From Nannobrachium achirus (lineage: Eukaryota > Chordata > Actinopteri > Myctophiformes > Myctophidae): a stretch of 64,000 bases of DNA. Positions 14,501 through 20,917 of the stretch are shown one piece after another. The position numbers and the translations under genes are program-made. Each line of letters begins with the position of its first letter. Within the stretch, counting starts at the first letter, position 1. The stretch spans positions 17,776,862 to 17,840,861 of the forward strand of contig OY997650.1 in the NCBI GenBank assembly GCA_963921795.1. Reading direction: 5' to 3'. The notes beneath the pieces are model-generated. The model was not told where the DNA came from, ran no database searches, and was given only the letters and a program-made list of their open reading frames with translations.

Positions 14501-17500
14501 GGCGCGCAAGCGCACGGATGCAGATTTTCTTCCGTTAATGTTAATGAATCTAGTTGTTCTCACTCCACTCCCACTAAAAGGACCATTACACACACTACAC
14601 AACCTACCTGCACCCATTACATCTAGCCGGCTTGGAAGCGGCTGTGTTTGTAGCGTGACATTTACAAAAAAGAAAAAAAGAAAAACACACAGATTTCAGA
14701 AGTTCAAACTTTGTTTATTTAAACGCTGTTTATCGGAACCGAGCTGAAATGTTTGTTTGTCACCTATCTCTCTTCTGCAGTACTGGCACCCTCTGAATGA
14801 GACTGCCGAAACAGAGCAGGGCCAGGGAATGTGCTGTACTGTAGAGGAGAGGGGATGTGTGTAGCATGTGTTTAACAGTGTCCTTTGGGCAGTATACTGT
14901 AGGGTTTTTTCCCCGCTCCAGGCGGAAAATATGTTTTCTAATTGAAACGCATTGACCAGATGGTCAATGCGTTTCACCAGAGCCCTATTTATCACAATTT
15001 CTCACATTTGTAAACTTGTTGATCACTATTCTCGCTGTTTTGGAAGAAAACAATTATAATTTAAATGTTGAAATCCCCAAAAATAGGGACACCAGGTTGA
15101 AAGTGGCTAATGAATTATGATTGTAGAGAAAGAACTGTCATCTGGCCATCCCTTGGTACCCAAATTTGTTTGGAAGTCCTTTAATGCATGTCTGATTTGC
15201 TTTCATTTTTCTGGTTAGCCTTCTCCCATGAAAACAAAATTTTACTCAAAATATTTGCATAAAAGGTTTGGTATGGCCACAGAGACTAATTCTATTCATA
15301 CACTATTGGAAGCATCTCGGGAGGCTTAACAGCATGGACTGGCAACGTATTTGATTGGAGGAGGCTCGTTAAACAGGCCTCAAGAATCATACTGGATGAG
15401 AAAATCTATTCTATACCACTGGCACCCACTGCAGGAAGAGAACACAGGGTGCAATTAAGGACAACAATCACCCTCGTCACCTTTTCATAATACTCCCATC
15501 GGGCAGTACACTGTCTGTCACACTGCACGTTGATAGAGTTTTTACCCCCAGGCCGTTAGACTGAGCAACTGACAATAATGTCTATATCCTTAACTCAATG
15601 CTCATTAATAATGAAGTATCCAGCACTTTATAACAGTATTGCTGCAGAATCATGATTATAGGCTTTAGTTTTTTTTATGTTATTGTATGCTGTTTGTTTT
15701 GTTAAAAAAAATAGATAGTAGCTGAGCACAAGTATTTCATTTCATTGGATTGCACAGATTTTTAATGCAAATGTCAACCAAGTCTAGTCATGTCTATTCT
15801 ACTCACCACTGTCCCCTATAGACCGACTTCTCAGAGCGGCAACCACAACTGCCGTGATCTATGATGATACACTACATGTACTGTATATTCCCTATCCAGC
15901 AGTCTTTATTTCCCGAATATCAGCTATGTATGTTAATTATAGAAATATGTTCACACAGCTCACAACAGCTAATCAAAACCTGAAAATGGAAAAATAACAC
16001 CAAAGAAACCCAAGAAATACAGTTCTGCCATTCAGTTCAAGAATATTACCCAACTCTGTATGCTAAAGAGGTCATGTAATGCTATCACTGTCAGGCACTG
16101 CCTACTGTAGATCTATCCAATTAGCAGGATGACTCGTGTCTTTGGTCAGTGATGTCTGCAGGGTCACACGCTTATTAATTTACATTCCTTCTGGTCAAAG
16201 CGCTGTGTACGGTAGCAAGTTTTCACTACACTTCAAGGAAGGATTGGCCTTCCTTTTGTTTCTAAAGTCAGATGCTTATTTCAAGTCAGGAGGCTGTTTG
16301 AAACACCATGTCTTACCACAGCCCGCCCCCAGGAATGATTCACATCAAGGGCAACATTCTCCCTGCCTACACAACAAAACAGTTTCAGGTTCCAGGCAGG
16401 ACATCAATGTGTCATCATCTCAACCTTTAATTCTGGGGATTTCTTTGTGGGTAGGGCATTTCTTATTGACTTTGCAATGCAGGCCTATGGTATTGTTACG
16501 GTAAAATATGGTAAAATGCCATCTACAAGATCTACAAGATGATTTACATACAAGCTCACAATGCGTCACAATGTGTTGCGATGTGACGCATTGTGAGCTT
16601 GTAGATCTGCTATTTTCAAAATATTTTTATACATTTAAAAACTTGAAGGGGGGGGGGGGGGGGCATACCACTTAGGCATTGGCTTAGGCATGGATGCCTG
16701 ACGGCATCGCCGGTTCGATTCCTGATCCGCACGACCCTTGCCGCGTGTCACTCCCCATCTCTCCCCCCATTTCCTGTCAGTCTACTGTCCTATCAATAAA
16801 GGCATAAAATCCTCCCCCCACCCAAAAATGAAAAGGGACATTCTTACTTATCAGTACTTACTTTTGGTACTTTAAGTCAATTTTGATACCAATACTTTTG
16901 TACTTTTACTCAAGTCAAATTTGAATTCCAGACTACATTGCAGTATTGGCACTCTTACTCAAGTAAAGAATTTGAGTACTTTTTCCATCACTGCAAAGAG
17001 CCCAACAATGGCCTCTCTCTCCAGGGGTGTCGCACCAAATTCTGGGCCCTGGGTACAAGGATTCACTGTGGGCCCCCCATGAATGTTCTTCATAGGTGGG
17101 GGGGGGGGTTAACCCATTTAGACTGGGAACGCATTATTCTGCATTATGTTGTGCTTTATATACAAGCATGATATACAACATGTTTTCATGTCAGTGGTGC
17201 TCAAACCTTTTCATGTGAAGGACCCCCAAAATTATCTGTATTTGGCCACGGACCCCCAACTCAAAATGTTTAGTTCCAGGGACCCCCAGAAGCAAAATTT
17301 TAGTTCCAAATGTTCGCTTAAAAAATACATATTCAAAGATTTGCACACTTTATCACGACTTTTCAAAAATAGCAGATCTGTATCTGCTATTTTTCAATAG
17401 CTAAAAGTATAAAATAATTAAGGCTCCCCCCTCCCCCCCCTTGTGACACCCCTGCCTCTCACCTGCAGAGCCTCCTCTGCACACAGAACGCACAGCTCTG

Positions 17501-20500
17501 GGGAGAAGCAGCACGCTGTTTGTTTGGTCGTTCCATCTCCTCCTGCAGCTGCGTCTCTGATCAGGCGGTACGCTGCTTGAACACCTCCAGGGTCTGAGAA
17601 GAAAAGTGAGTAACAAAAGTCACACAAGGAAAAGATCTAAAAGGAAAAGTAACAATACTGCAATATATAAATACTCTGTTACAACTGTAAAAGTCCAGAA
17701 TTCAAAATTTACTTGAGTAAAAGTACAAACGTATTGGCATGAAAATGTACTTAAAGTACCAAAAGTAAAAGTACTCATCGTCCCATTTCAAGTTTTCAAA
17801 TTGAAGAGTTCATTTGCAAAAACAGATAACTCCGTTTTTATAAATGTTCACAAATCCAGTTTTTTTATTGTGCACTCAAAGTAATATCAATCAAACTGAA
17901 GTTGGGTGGATTTGACTAAGTAAAAATGACTTAACAAAATAGATGTATCATAAAAAATGTAACTTTATTAGAAAATAGTTTTTCTTTTAATTTAAACTTA
18001 TTTTTTTGGCAAAAACAGATAACTCCAACAGTCGTTTTTTATCAAAAACAGATAACTCCACAATTGATGTTTCACCATTGAATTTGGCCATATCGAGGAC
18101 GCAAAAAGGATTTCCAGAGTTTTACAGGAGATCAAAAACAAAGTTTTGACAACATACTTAAGTAGTCTGTACTTTTATAGGGGCCACATGTAGCCACCAG
18201 GGGGCACAATAGGGGACAACTCAGGGGCCCCTGGGGTGCTAAAGGTGCACCGTTGCTCCAATCTGCACCAAACCTGGCACAACCACTGTTCAGGGGTCTA
18301 CCATGACAATAGTCACACCAGGGGCCACCTCACAGGCCACACCAGGGGCCATAGTGTACCATATCAAGGGCCCCCGGGGGTCCCAGGGTGCCAAAGGCAC
18401 ACCATTGCTCCAATCTGCATCAAACTTAGCATGAACACTGTTTAAGGGTCTGCCATGGCAATAGTCACACAAAGGGCTAAACCAGGGGCCCCAGTGTACC
18501 ATATCAGGGGCCCCCGGGGGCCCCGGGGTGCCAAAGGCACACCATTGCTCCAATCTGCTTCAAACTTAGCATGAACACTGTTTAAGGGTCTGCCATGACA
18601 ACAGTCACACAAAGGGCTAAACCAGGGGCCCCAGTGTGCCATATCAGTGGCCCTTGGGGTCCCCAGGTGCCAAAGGCGCACTGCTGCTCTGATCTGCACC
18701 AAATATGGCACAAACACTGTCCATGGGTCTACAATGACAATAGTCACACCAGGGGCCACCTCACAGGCCTCATCAGGGGCCCCTGTATATCAGGGGCCAC
18801 TGGGAGCCACACGTCACATGGGGCCACATGGTAGACCCCTGAACATTGTTTGAGAAAATGTTGGTGCATAATGGGGCAACAGTGCGTCTATGGCACCCAG
18901 AGGCCCCTGGGGGCCACACATGGCCCCTGGGAGCCACACATGGCCCCTGGCAAGACTATCTTCATGGCAGACCCCTGGAACAGTGTTTGAGACAAGTTTG
19001 GTGCATAATGGGGCAACAGTGTGCCTATGGCACCCAGAGGCCCCTGGGAGCAACACATGGCCCCTGGTGTGACTTTCCTCATGGCAGACCCCTGAACAGT
19101 GTTTGAGACACTTTTGGTGCATAATGGGGCAACAGTGTGCATAATGGGGCAACAGTGCGCCTATGGCACCCAGAGGCCCCTGGGGGCCACACATGGCCCC
19201 TGGGAGCCACACATGGCCCCTGGTGTGACTTTCCTCATGGCAGACCCCTGAACAGTGTTTGAGACACATTTGGTGCATAATGGGGCAACAGTGCACATAA
19301 TGGGGCAATAGTGCGCCTATGGCACCCAGAGGCCCCTGGGGGCCACACATGGCCCCTGGGAGCCACACATGGCCCCTGGTGTGACTATCTTCATGGCAGA
19401 CCCCTGGAAAAGTGTTTGAGACAAGTTTGGTGTATAATGGGGCAAAAGTGTGCCTATGGCACCCAGAGGCCCCTGGGGGCCACACATGGCCCCTGGGAGC
19501 CACACATGGCCCCTGGTGTGACTTTCCTCATGGCAGACCCTTGAACAGTGTTTGAGACACTTTTGGTGCATAATGGTGGCAACAGTGTGCATAATGGGGC
19601 AACAGTGCGCCTATGGCACCCAGAGGCCCCTGGGGGCCACACATGGCCCCTGGGAGCCACACATGGCCCCTGGTGTGACTATCTTCATGGCAGACCCCTG
19701 GAACAGTCTTTGAGAGAAGTTTGGTGCAAAACGGGGCAACAGTGTGCATGTGGCACCCAGAGGCACCTGGGGGCCACACATGGTCCCTGGGGGCCACACA
19801 TGGCCCCTGGTTTGACTATCCTCATGGCAGACCCCTGAACAATGTTTGAGACAAGTTTGGTGCATAATGGGGCACCATCTTGGATCACATGGTCTAAACA
19901 CGCTGCCCAATGGATTTATCTGTTTCTGCAAACAAAGAGCTATGTCACTTGTCTGTTTTTGCTACAAAACCTGATCTTTGAGGGCGTTTAGAATGGGATA
20001 TATCTGCCTTAACAACAAAATTGATTTTATATTCTAATAAAACTCTAACTTAACTGTTATTTACAATAGTCATCTCATTTTTTCCCAAAATGGCTTTTAT
20101 CTGTTTTTGCAAACGTCTTTTGAAAATAACAGATCTACAAGTTCACAATGCGTAGACTCCTTGTGAGCTTGTAGATCTGCTATTTTCAAATTGGCGAAAT
20201 GTAGGCTTCTGTATAAGGGCTGAAGTGGTTAATGTATGTTTTGTAATTCAAATGTACAAATTAGTAACCAAATAAATATAGTGGAGTAGGCTAATAATAC
20301 AATATTTGGATCCGAGATGTAATGGAGTAGAAGTAAAAGTACTGGAAATTGGAAATAGCTACTCAAGTAAAGTAATAAAAGTATATGCCTACAAATACCT
20401 CAAAACTGCACTTAAGTACAGTAGACAGTAGGCCTACTTGAGTAAATGTACTTAGCCTACTTTTACACCAGTGTTTCTCAAAGTGGATTCCGTGTACAAA

Positions 20501-20705
20501 TGGAACCAAATGAACCCTTTCGGTCCATTTGGTTTCATTTGTACACTGTCAGAGTTAAGGGGGAAAGCTTGACATTTAAACGTTTGAGAAACGGTGCTTT
20601 ACACCACTGATAGTGTCAAGTATACACGTGCTATAAAGTTGCATGCATAATAATACCGTTGTGTTCTTTAGCCTTGGTCAGGTACTGGCGAATAATAAGG
20701 TCCAT
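1..20705 (-). CDS. cfap46: cfap46 locus, 5' part (13 chained exons plus one tentative)
   Basis: Spliced gene on the minus strand, start codon at 20705-20703, running off the left edge. Known of the family: CFAP46 (TTC40) is a TPR-rich protein of about 2,700 residues in vertebrates and part of the C1d projection of the ciliary central pair, needed for normal motility. Seen here: thirteen segments in the correct order, each bounded by AG and GT (once GC), all junctions in phase, together about 546 codons, roughly the N-terminal fifth. Helical, TPR-like stretches recur, such as [20 protein letters not shown] (exon 4) and [17 protein letters not shown] (exon 12). Landmarks matching my recollection of the family are the [16 protein letters not shown] block, [14 protein letters not shown], the [17 protein letters not shown] block and [16 protein letters not shown]. 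Identity is inferred from remembered family features, not from an alignment. Introns carry many MITEs, LINE pieces and a minisatellite. Confidence 0.85.
297..457 (-). CDS. cfap46: tentative cfap46 exon 14
   Basis: An open minus-strand segment follows a plausible acceptor (TTGTTCACAG). The acceptor phase fits exon 13, which ends one base into a codon. It reads [20 protein letters not shown] and on to a stop at 297. No strong donor is evident, so the 3' limit is unknown, and I cannot match the peptide confidently to the family. It could be a chance open stretch. Confidence 0.3.
730..847 (-). CDS. cfap46: cfap46 exon 13
   Basis: 118 nt, phase 0 in and phase 1 out, residues about 508-546. It contains [20 protein letters not shown], a block I recognise from CFAP46. 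The acceptor CAG directly follows an 83-bp (CT)n tract (minus-strand reading), so the microsatellite itself is the polypyrimidine tract. The donor is A|GTATTG. Confidence 0.8.
851..933. repeat. (AG)n microsatellite, about 41 units
   Basis: Uninterrupted AG dinucleotide run. On the minus strand it is (CT)n ending two bases before the acceptor AG of cfap46 exon 13. Confidence 0.97.
934..1233. other. cfap46 intron 12 sequence, nothing recognised
   Basis: AT-rich intronic sequence between the (AG)n tract and the piggyBac-like MITE. No exon, RNA gene or named repeat is visible. Confidence 0.5.
1234..1692. mobile_element. piggyBac-like MITE with TTAA flanks
   Basis: Bounded by TTAA at 1234-1237 and 1689-1692. 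The ends are inverted: CTCTTATTGTGCC at the left, and the complement of GGCACTGAAAGGG at the right. TTAA target duplication is the piggyBac hallmark. Just inside the left end the palindrome CCCGAACTAGTTCGGG occurs, followed about 50 bp later by a second CCCGAACTAGTTCG. No transposase is present. A related element lies at 48174-48684. Confidence 0.65.
1987..2215 (-). CDS. cfap46: cfap46 exon 12
   Basis: 229 nt, enters with one base completing Ser (AG|T) and leaves in phase 0, residues about 431-507. It carries a TPR-like helix pair: [20 protein letters not shown] followed by KALLLDDG, then [20 protein letters not shown]. The acceptor is TTTCCACAG and the donor CAG|GTTCTC. The run of five Glu codons is GAG repeats. 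Confidence 0.85.
2283..2342. repeat. (CAGA)n microsatellite, 15 units
   Basis: Perfect tetranucleotide run, preceded by a CA/GCAT-rich stretch from about 2228. In cfap46 intron 11. Confidence 0.97.
2470..3248. mobile_element. TIR DNA element of about 780 bp, non-autonomous
   Basis: Imperfect inverted ends. The left end reads TTACCCCCCGGCTCCACCGA; the right end, read inward on the other strand, begins TAACCCCAGGGCTCCACTGG. GCGTCG motifs follow in both arms over about 45 bp. There is no transposase ORF. A copy of the window's recurrent hairpin sits inside at 2953-3047. Superfamily not assigned. Confidence 0.55.
2953..3047. repeat. hairpin module copy H1
   Basis: Left arm AAAATAGCCAATCTACAAGC and right arm GCTTGTATATCTGCTATTTT are inverted repeats around a loop of about 50 nt. 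It lies inside the TIR element at 2470-3248. Confidence 0.8.
3292..3364. mobile_element. 73-bp micro-MITE with 9-bp target duplication
   Basis: Terminal repeats TAGCCTCGTAAACC and GGTTTACGAGGCTA are exact inverted complements (14 bp). They are flanked by the direct repeat CTCACAACC at 3283-3291 and 3365-3373. A related copy lies at 60674-60726. It sits in intron 11, 20 nt past the target copy from the end of exon 11. Confidence 0.75.
3393..3583 (-). CDS. cfap46: cfap46 exon 11
   Basis: 191 nt, phase 0 in and phase 2 out, residues about 368-430. It begins [20 protein letters not shown], followed by the diagnostic block [20 protein letters not shown], which I recognise as one of the most conserved parts of CFAP46. 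The acceptor is CATTGGAAG and the donor AG|GTGACA. Confidence 0.9.
3714..3867. repeat. (TG)n then (CA)n inverted microsatellite pair
   Basis: A TG run (3714-3799) is followed by a short GC-richer spacer and a CA run (3833-3867). The two runs are complementary and could form a long hairpin or Z-DNA. In cfap46 intron 10. Confidence 0.95.
3898..4990 (+). repeat. dispersed repeat of about 1.1 kb with internal 420-bp tandem copy and (GGAC)n
   Basis: It starts with GCTCTTCCGAGCACAGGTCT. It then contains two diverged copies of a block of about 420 bp (markers CCAATCCTGC at 4190 and 4610; ATCACATGACT near 4264 and 4684). It ends with a (GGAC)n run (4891-4945) and a CCTTCGGCTGGTGGAGAC tail. Related pieces occur near 13150-13300, 23225-23735 (and its two tandem copies), 35693-35887 (inverted) and 41300-41480. 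No protein is recognisable; class unknown. Confidence 0.6.
5198..5296 (-). CDS. cfap46: cfap46 exon 10
   Basis: 99 nt, phase 0 on both sides, 33 codons (residues about 335-367). It reads [20 protein letters not shown] then [13 protein letters not shown]. The acceptor is TTGTCTTTGCAG and the donor GAG|GTGCTC. Joined to exon 11 it gives [16 protein letters not shown] without gaps relative to the family as I recall it. Confidence 0.82.
5378..5637. mobile_element. MITE, GTCG-type TIR family, copy 1
   Basis: The left end contains GGTGGAAACCTTGTATGTCC. The right end contains GATACAAGGTTTCTGCCCGA, its imperfect inverted complement. The core is hairpin H2. A second copy at 13305-13519 shares both ends and the flanking AGCAGGGCTTTACTTT-type sequence. 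Confidence 0.65.
5460..5531. repeat. hairpin module copy H2
   Basis: Arms GAAAATAGCCGATCTACAAG and CTTGCAGATCTGCTATTTTC, extended by CACACACGCC and GGCGTTGTGTG, make a near-perfect 72-nt stem-loop. It is the core of the MITE at 5378-5637. Confidence 0.88.
6057..6156 (-). CDS. cfap46: cfap46 exon 9
   Basis: 100 nt; the first base completes Arg (AG|A) and the end is phase 0. Residues about 302-334 read [20 protein letters not shown] then [13 protein letters not shown], a helical TPR-like pair. The acceptor is GGGTTTGCAG and the donor GCC|GTGAGT. Confidence 0.85.
6361..6507 (-). CDS. cfap46: cfap46 exon 8
   Basis: 147 nt; the first base completes Asp (GA|C) and the end is phase 2. Residues about 252-300. 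A charged linker [20 protein letters not shown] is followed by [15 protein letters not shown] and a proline-rich tail. The acceptor is GATGTCAACAG and the donor AG|GTGACC. The Lys/Glu run looks like a poorly conserved, fish-specific linker. Confidence 0.78.
6830..6876. repeat. hairpin module copy H3 (loop-deleted)
   Basis: AAAAATAGGCAGATATACAA and GTAGATCTGCTATTTTT pair across a very short centre (GCTCGAGC). This is a collapsed version of the longer hairpin. Confidence 0.75.
6830..7056 (-). mobile_element. hAT-like MITE (CAGTGGTTCTCAAACC family), inverted copy
   Basis: Read on the minus strand it begins CAGTGGTTCTCAAACCTTTT at 7056. It continues through GACCCCCAAAAT-type sequence and reaches a hairpin (H3) at its far end. 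The same order of blocks, on the plus strand, is at 17190-17420. CAGTGGTTCTCAAAC-like ends are typical of hAT non-autonomous elements. Confidence 0.6.
7232..7304. repeat. hairpin module copy H4
   Basis: Arms AAAAATAGCAGATCTACAAG and CTTGTATATCTGCTGTTTTT surround a second, inner palindrome (GCAGCACGGC / GTGCTGTGC). The right flank, CAATAGCTAAAGCATAAAAT, matches that of H7 at 17395, so both derive from the same host repeat. Confidence 0.85.
7305..7920. other. cfap46 intron 7 sequence, nothing recognised
   Basis: AT-rich intronic sequence between hairpin H4 and exon 7. No named repeat or exon is visible. Confidence 0.5.
7921..8003 (-). CDS. cfap46: cfap46 exon 7
   Basis: 83 nt, phase 0 in and phase 2 out, residues about 225-251: [20 protein letters not shown] then YKIQQLK. 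The acceptor is CTCTCTCTAG and the donor GA|GTAAGT (strong consensus). Confidence 0.82.
8093..8219 (-). CDS. cfap46: cfap46 exon 6
   Basis: 127 nt, entering with one base that completes a split codon and leaving in phase 0. Residues about 183-224 read [30 protein letters not shown], then [12 protein letters not shown]. The acceptor is ATCTCTTTGCAG and the donor CTG|GTAAAC. The entry phase requires the GC donor proposed for exon 5. Confidence 0.82.
8395..8830. repeat. dispersed repeat with (CTGT)n and GCATGCTGA units
   Basis: A 68-bp (TGTC)n run (8422-8489) leads into GCATGCTGACATCACTGATA blocks and then CTGGGTTCTCCAACATAACT and TCCCTCATATACTGTG. The same order is found at 55063-55610. The end (8745-8830, GACGATAAAATGACCAAAC) matches 61630-61740 in inverted orientation. 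Partial relatives lie at 11210-11730. Confidence 0.65.
9180..9344 (-). CDS. cfap46: cfap46 exon 5
   Basis: 165 nt; the first base completes Arg (AG|A) and the exon ends two bases into a codon. Residues about 127-182 begin [20 protein letters not shown] and end DLDWRAQLM, the hallmark N-terminal block of CFAP46. The acceptor is TTTTTACCAG. The only donor compatible with exon 6 is a GC donor, AT|GCAAGT, which has full GC-AG consensus. The nearby GT at 9175 would shift the frame. Confidence 0.88.
9345..10333. other. cfap46 intron 4 sequence, nothing recognised
   Basis: About 1 kb of AT-rich sequence upstream (in gene sense) of exon 5. I see no exon, RNA gene or identifiable transposon. Confidence 0.5.
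10337..11040 (+). mobile_element. 5'-truncated Rex3-like (RTE clade) LINE
   Basis: Degenerate C-terminal reverse-transcriptase region in two frames. [13 protein letters not shown] is followed, after a frameshift, by [40 protein letters not shown] and [18 protein letters not shown]. The 3' end is a (GGAT)n tail (11013-11031), typical of Rex3. ACATTTC at 10337-10343 and 11034-11040 is a candidate short target duplication. Stops and a frameshift make it non-functional. Confidence 0.75.
11041..12155. other. cfap46 intron 4, (GT)n and repeat fragments
   Basis: Contains a CTGT-rich stretch (11213-11260), a (GT)n microsatellite (11472-11533), duplicated TATTCTGCATCTAGC units at 11403 and 11430, and a TCCCTCATATACTGTG fragment of the 8395/55063 family. 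No exon is seen. Confidence 0.5.
12156..12220 (-). CDS. cfap46: cfap46 exon 4
   Basis: 65 nt, phase 0 in and phase 2 out, residues about 106-127: [20 protein letters not shown] then PR, a single TPR-like helix. The acceptor is CCCCATCTCAG and the donor AG|GTATGC. Joining it to exon 5 restores [12 protein letters not shown]. Confidence 0.87.
12419..12510 (+). mobile_element. hAT-like MITE remnant (AGGGGTGCAAC type)
   Basis: CTAGGGGTGCAACATCAGCC followed by GGTTTGGTTCGAACCTCGGT and GGTTCGGTTTTGG. This is the common teleost repeat beginning AGGGGTGTAACGGTTC-like; only one end is recognisable. Confidence 0.45.
13045..13140 (-). mobile_element. 3' tail of a LINE or SINE, minus strand
   Basis: Read on the minus strand: ATCCCTCTGGGACAATAAAG followed by an (ATT)n-like tail. 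This is a typical 3' end of teleost CR1/Rex1-like elements; no coding part remains. Confidence 0.4.
13305..13519. mobile_element. MITE, GTCG-type TIR family, copy 2
   Basis: The left end GTCGTTGTCGGGTGGAAACC and the right end GGTTTCTGCCGGACAGCGAC are imperfect inverted complements. The element is flanked by TATATA on both sides. It shares its whole plan with 5378-5637, including a damaged hairpin core (H5). Confidence 0.7.
13346..13410. repeat. hairpin module copy H5 (left arm eroded)
   Basis: The intact right arm GCTTGTAGATCTGCTGTTTT and a perfect inner palindrome (AACGCCTCGC/GCGAGGCGTT) remain. The left arm has diverged. Confidence 0.65.
14247..14381 (-). CDS. cfap46: cfap46 exon 3
   Basis: 135 nt, 45 codons, phase 0 at both ends (residues 61-105). 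It reads [40 protein letters not shown], then TTGSV. The acceptor is TTGTGTTTCAG and the donor GTG|GTAAGC. It joins exon 2 as [12 protein letters not shown]. Confidence 0.87.
14382..15295. other. cfap46 intron 2 sequence, one short palindrome
   Basis: Mostly unique AT-rich DNA. An inverted repeat, GAAACGCATTGACCA and TGGTCAATGCGTTTC (14944-14976), is the only structured element I see. Confidence 0.5.
15300..15560 (+). mobile_element. decayed LINE 3' coding fragment (CR1/Rex1-like)
   Basis: A broken reading frame conceptually resembles the C-terminal end of CR1/Rex1-type ORF2: [14 protein letters not shown], then [14 protein letters not shown], then an SGR-like block and a final PPGR motif. 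Stops and frameshifts are present. Identification is from motif spacing only. Confidence 0.4.
15561..16500. other. cfap46 intron 2 sequence, nothing recognised
   Basis: About 900 bp with no identifiable exon or repeat. An open frame of 122 codons at 16136-16504 (+) has no recognisable domain or splice context and is probably chance. Confidence 0.45.
16512..16617. repeat. hairpin module copy H6 (long stem)
   Basis: CATACAAGCTCACAATGCGT pairs with ACGCATTGTGAGCTTGTAGA. The stem extends through ATCTACAAGAT on one side and ATCTGCTATTTTC on the other. The left arm has a duplicated ATCTACAAG. Confidence 0.85.
16664..16812 (+). mobile_element. tRNA-derived SINE
   Basis: A-box-like TGGCTTAGGCA (16680-16690) and a perfect B box GGTTCGATTCC (16712-16722) are spaced as in a tRNA-derived pol III promoter. 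The tail is TTTCCTGTCAG...CAATAAAGGC. A G-run precedes it. It interrupts a hAT-like MITE that is uninterrupted at 58740. Confidence 0.7.
17190..17420 (+). mobile_element. hAT-like MITE (CAGTGGTTCTCAAACC family), plus copy
   Basis: It begins TCAGTGGTGCTCAAACCTTT and continues with three GACCCCC blocks. It reaches hairpin H7, then CAATAGCTAAAAGTATAAAA. It is the mirror image of the copy at 6830-7056. Confidence 0.6.
17364..17394. repeat. hairpin module copy H7 (minimal)
   Basis: AAAAATAGCAGATC and its complement nearly abut (centre TGTAT). Everything inside the outer arms has been deleted. Confidence 0.75.
17463..17593 (-). CDS. cfap46: cfap46 exon 2
   Basis: 131 nt; the first two bases complete Asp (G|AC) and the end is phase 0. 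Residues 17-60: [40 protein letters not shown], then ALQ. The acceptor is TTTTCTTCTCAG and the donor CAG|GTGAGA. The FSPEL.VLCAE block is characteristic of the CFAP46 N terminus. Confidence 0.88.
17594..18180. other. cfap46 intron 1, remnants of AAGTACTCAA repeat
   Basis: 17640-17790 carries CTTGAGTAAAAGTACAAACG and AAAAGTAAAAGTACTCATCG, fragments of the GGAAAAAGTACTCAA family. The rest contains repeated AAAAACAGATAACTCC units at about 17818, 18012 and 18044. Confidence 0.45.
18181..18800 (+). repeat. minisatellite array, forward half
   Basis: Four diverged units of about 140-152 bp. The marker GCTCCAATCTGC (or GCTCTGATCTGC) occurs at 18255, 18407, 18547 and 18686. Each unit contains CAGGGGCCCCCGGGGGTCCC-type and GGGTCTGCCATG-type blocks. 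It lies in cfap46 intron 1. Confidence 0.85.
18801..19890 (-). repeat. minisatellite array, inverted half with higher-order period
   Basis: Seven units marked by TGGCACCCAGAGG at 18891, 19028, 19164, 19320, 19457, 19614 and 19751. Spacing alternates between 136-137 and 156-157 bp because some units carry an extra GCATAATGGGGCAACAGT block, giving a dimeric period of about 293 bp. Read on the minus strand, the units match the forward half, so the array contains an internal inversion near 18800. Confidence 0.85.
20122..20187. repeat. hairpin module copy H8
   Basis: GAAAATAACAGATCTACAAG and CTTGTAGATCTGCTATTTTC form the stem, with an inner TTCACAATGCG / CTTGTGAG part. It is in cfap46 intron 1, just after the minisatellite. 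Confidence 0.85.
20470..20605. mobile_element. palindromic hAT-like MITE
   Basis: The ends CAGTGTTTCTCAAAG and CGTTTGAGAAACGGTG are inverted. Inside, GTACAAATGGAACCAAATG is mirrored by CATTTGGTTTCATTTGTAC-like sequence. A related palindrome lies in each 3.9-kb unit (about 21294-21385). Confidence 0.6.
20657..20705 (-). CDS. cfap46: cfap46 exon 1 with start codon
   Basis: ATG at 20705-20703 opens [16 protein letters not shown], then a split Asp codon; the donor is G|GTATTA. The start was chosen because it is the first ATG, the phase matches exon 2 and the peptide resembles the family N terminus. It is 49 coding nt, too short to show as a long open frame. Confidence 0.85.
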
Positions 20706-20917
20706 GTCGGCTGGGACTGACAGCCAGGTGGCTATGGTGGTGCACTGATGGCTCGTTAGCAGCTGTAGGCTGCTGCCTTTATTGTGGCAACAAAACGTTT
20801 TTTGTAGGCTTCGTGTCGTATTCTAGCAAGCATGGGAATCCTTTACATCGGTAGCTGGAAATAACAATACATTACTCCTATGCTAAATAGTCCCTCTCTT
20901 CCTCGACAAAACCATCT
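20706..20917 (-). promoter_or_regulatory. putative cfap46 5' leader and promoter-proximal DNA
   Basis: The 212 bp between the start codon and the first 3.9-kb unit. No TATA box or initiator can be placed with confidence; the assignment rests only on position upstream of the ATG. Confidence 0.3.

Larger units (their letters stand above)
16503..16998 (+). mobile_element. hAT-like MITE (GGAAAAAGTACTCAA family) with hairpin and SINE
   Basis: The right part (16855-16998) reads CTTTTGTACTTTTACTCAAG then CTTTTTCCATCACTGC, the terminal block of a common teleost repeat. The left part is hairpin H6. The homologous element at 58409-58962 has the hairpin in the same place but lacks the SINE at 16664-16812. 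Confidence 0.6.

Noticed and set aside
16680-16722. Functional tRNA gene
   Set aside because: A- and B-box-like motifs are present, but the sequence does not fold into a full cloverleaf by eye and it ends in a SINE tail with CAATAAAGG.
18814-19503. 229-codon open frame on the minus strand with repeated [12 protein letters not shown]-type units
   Set aside because: It lies wholly within the minisatellite of cfap46 intron 1. The unit is open in several frames on both strands and lacks any domain, so the frame is a by-product of the GC-rich repeat.
18181-19890. CRISPR-like array
   Set aside because: Units of about 140-157 bp without unique spacers, in a vertebrate intron. It is a minisatellite.
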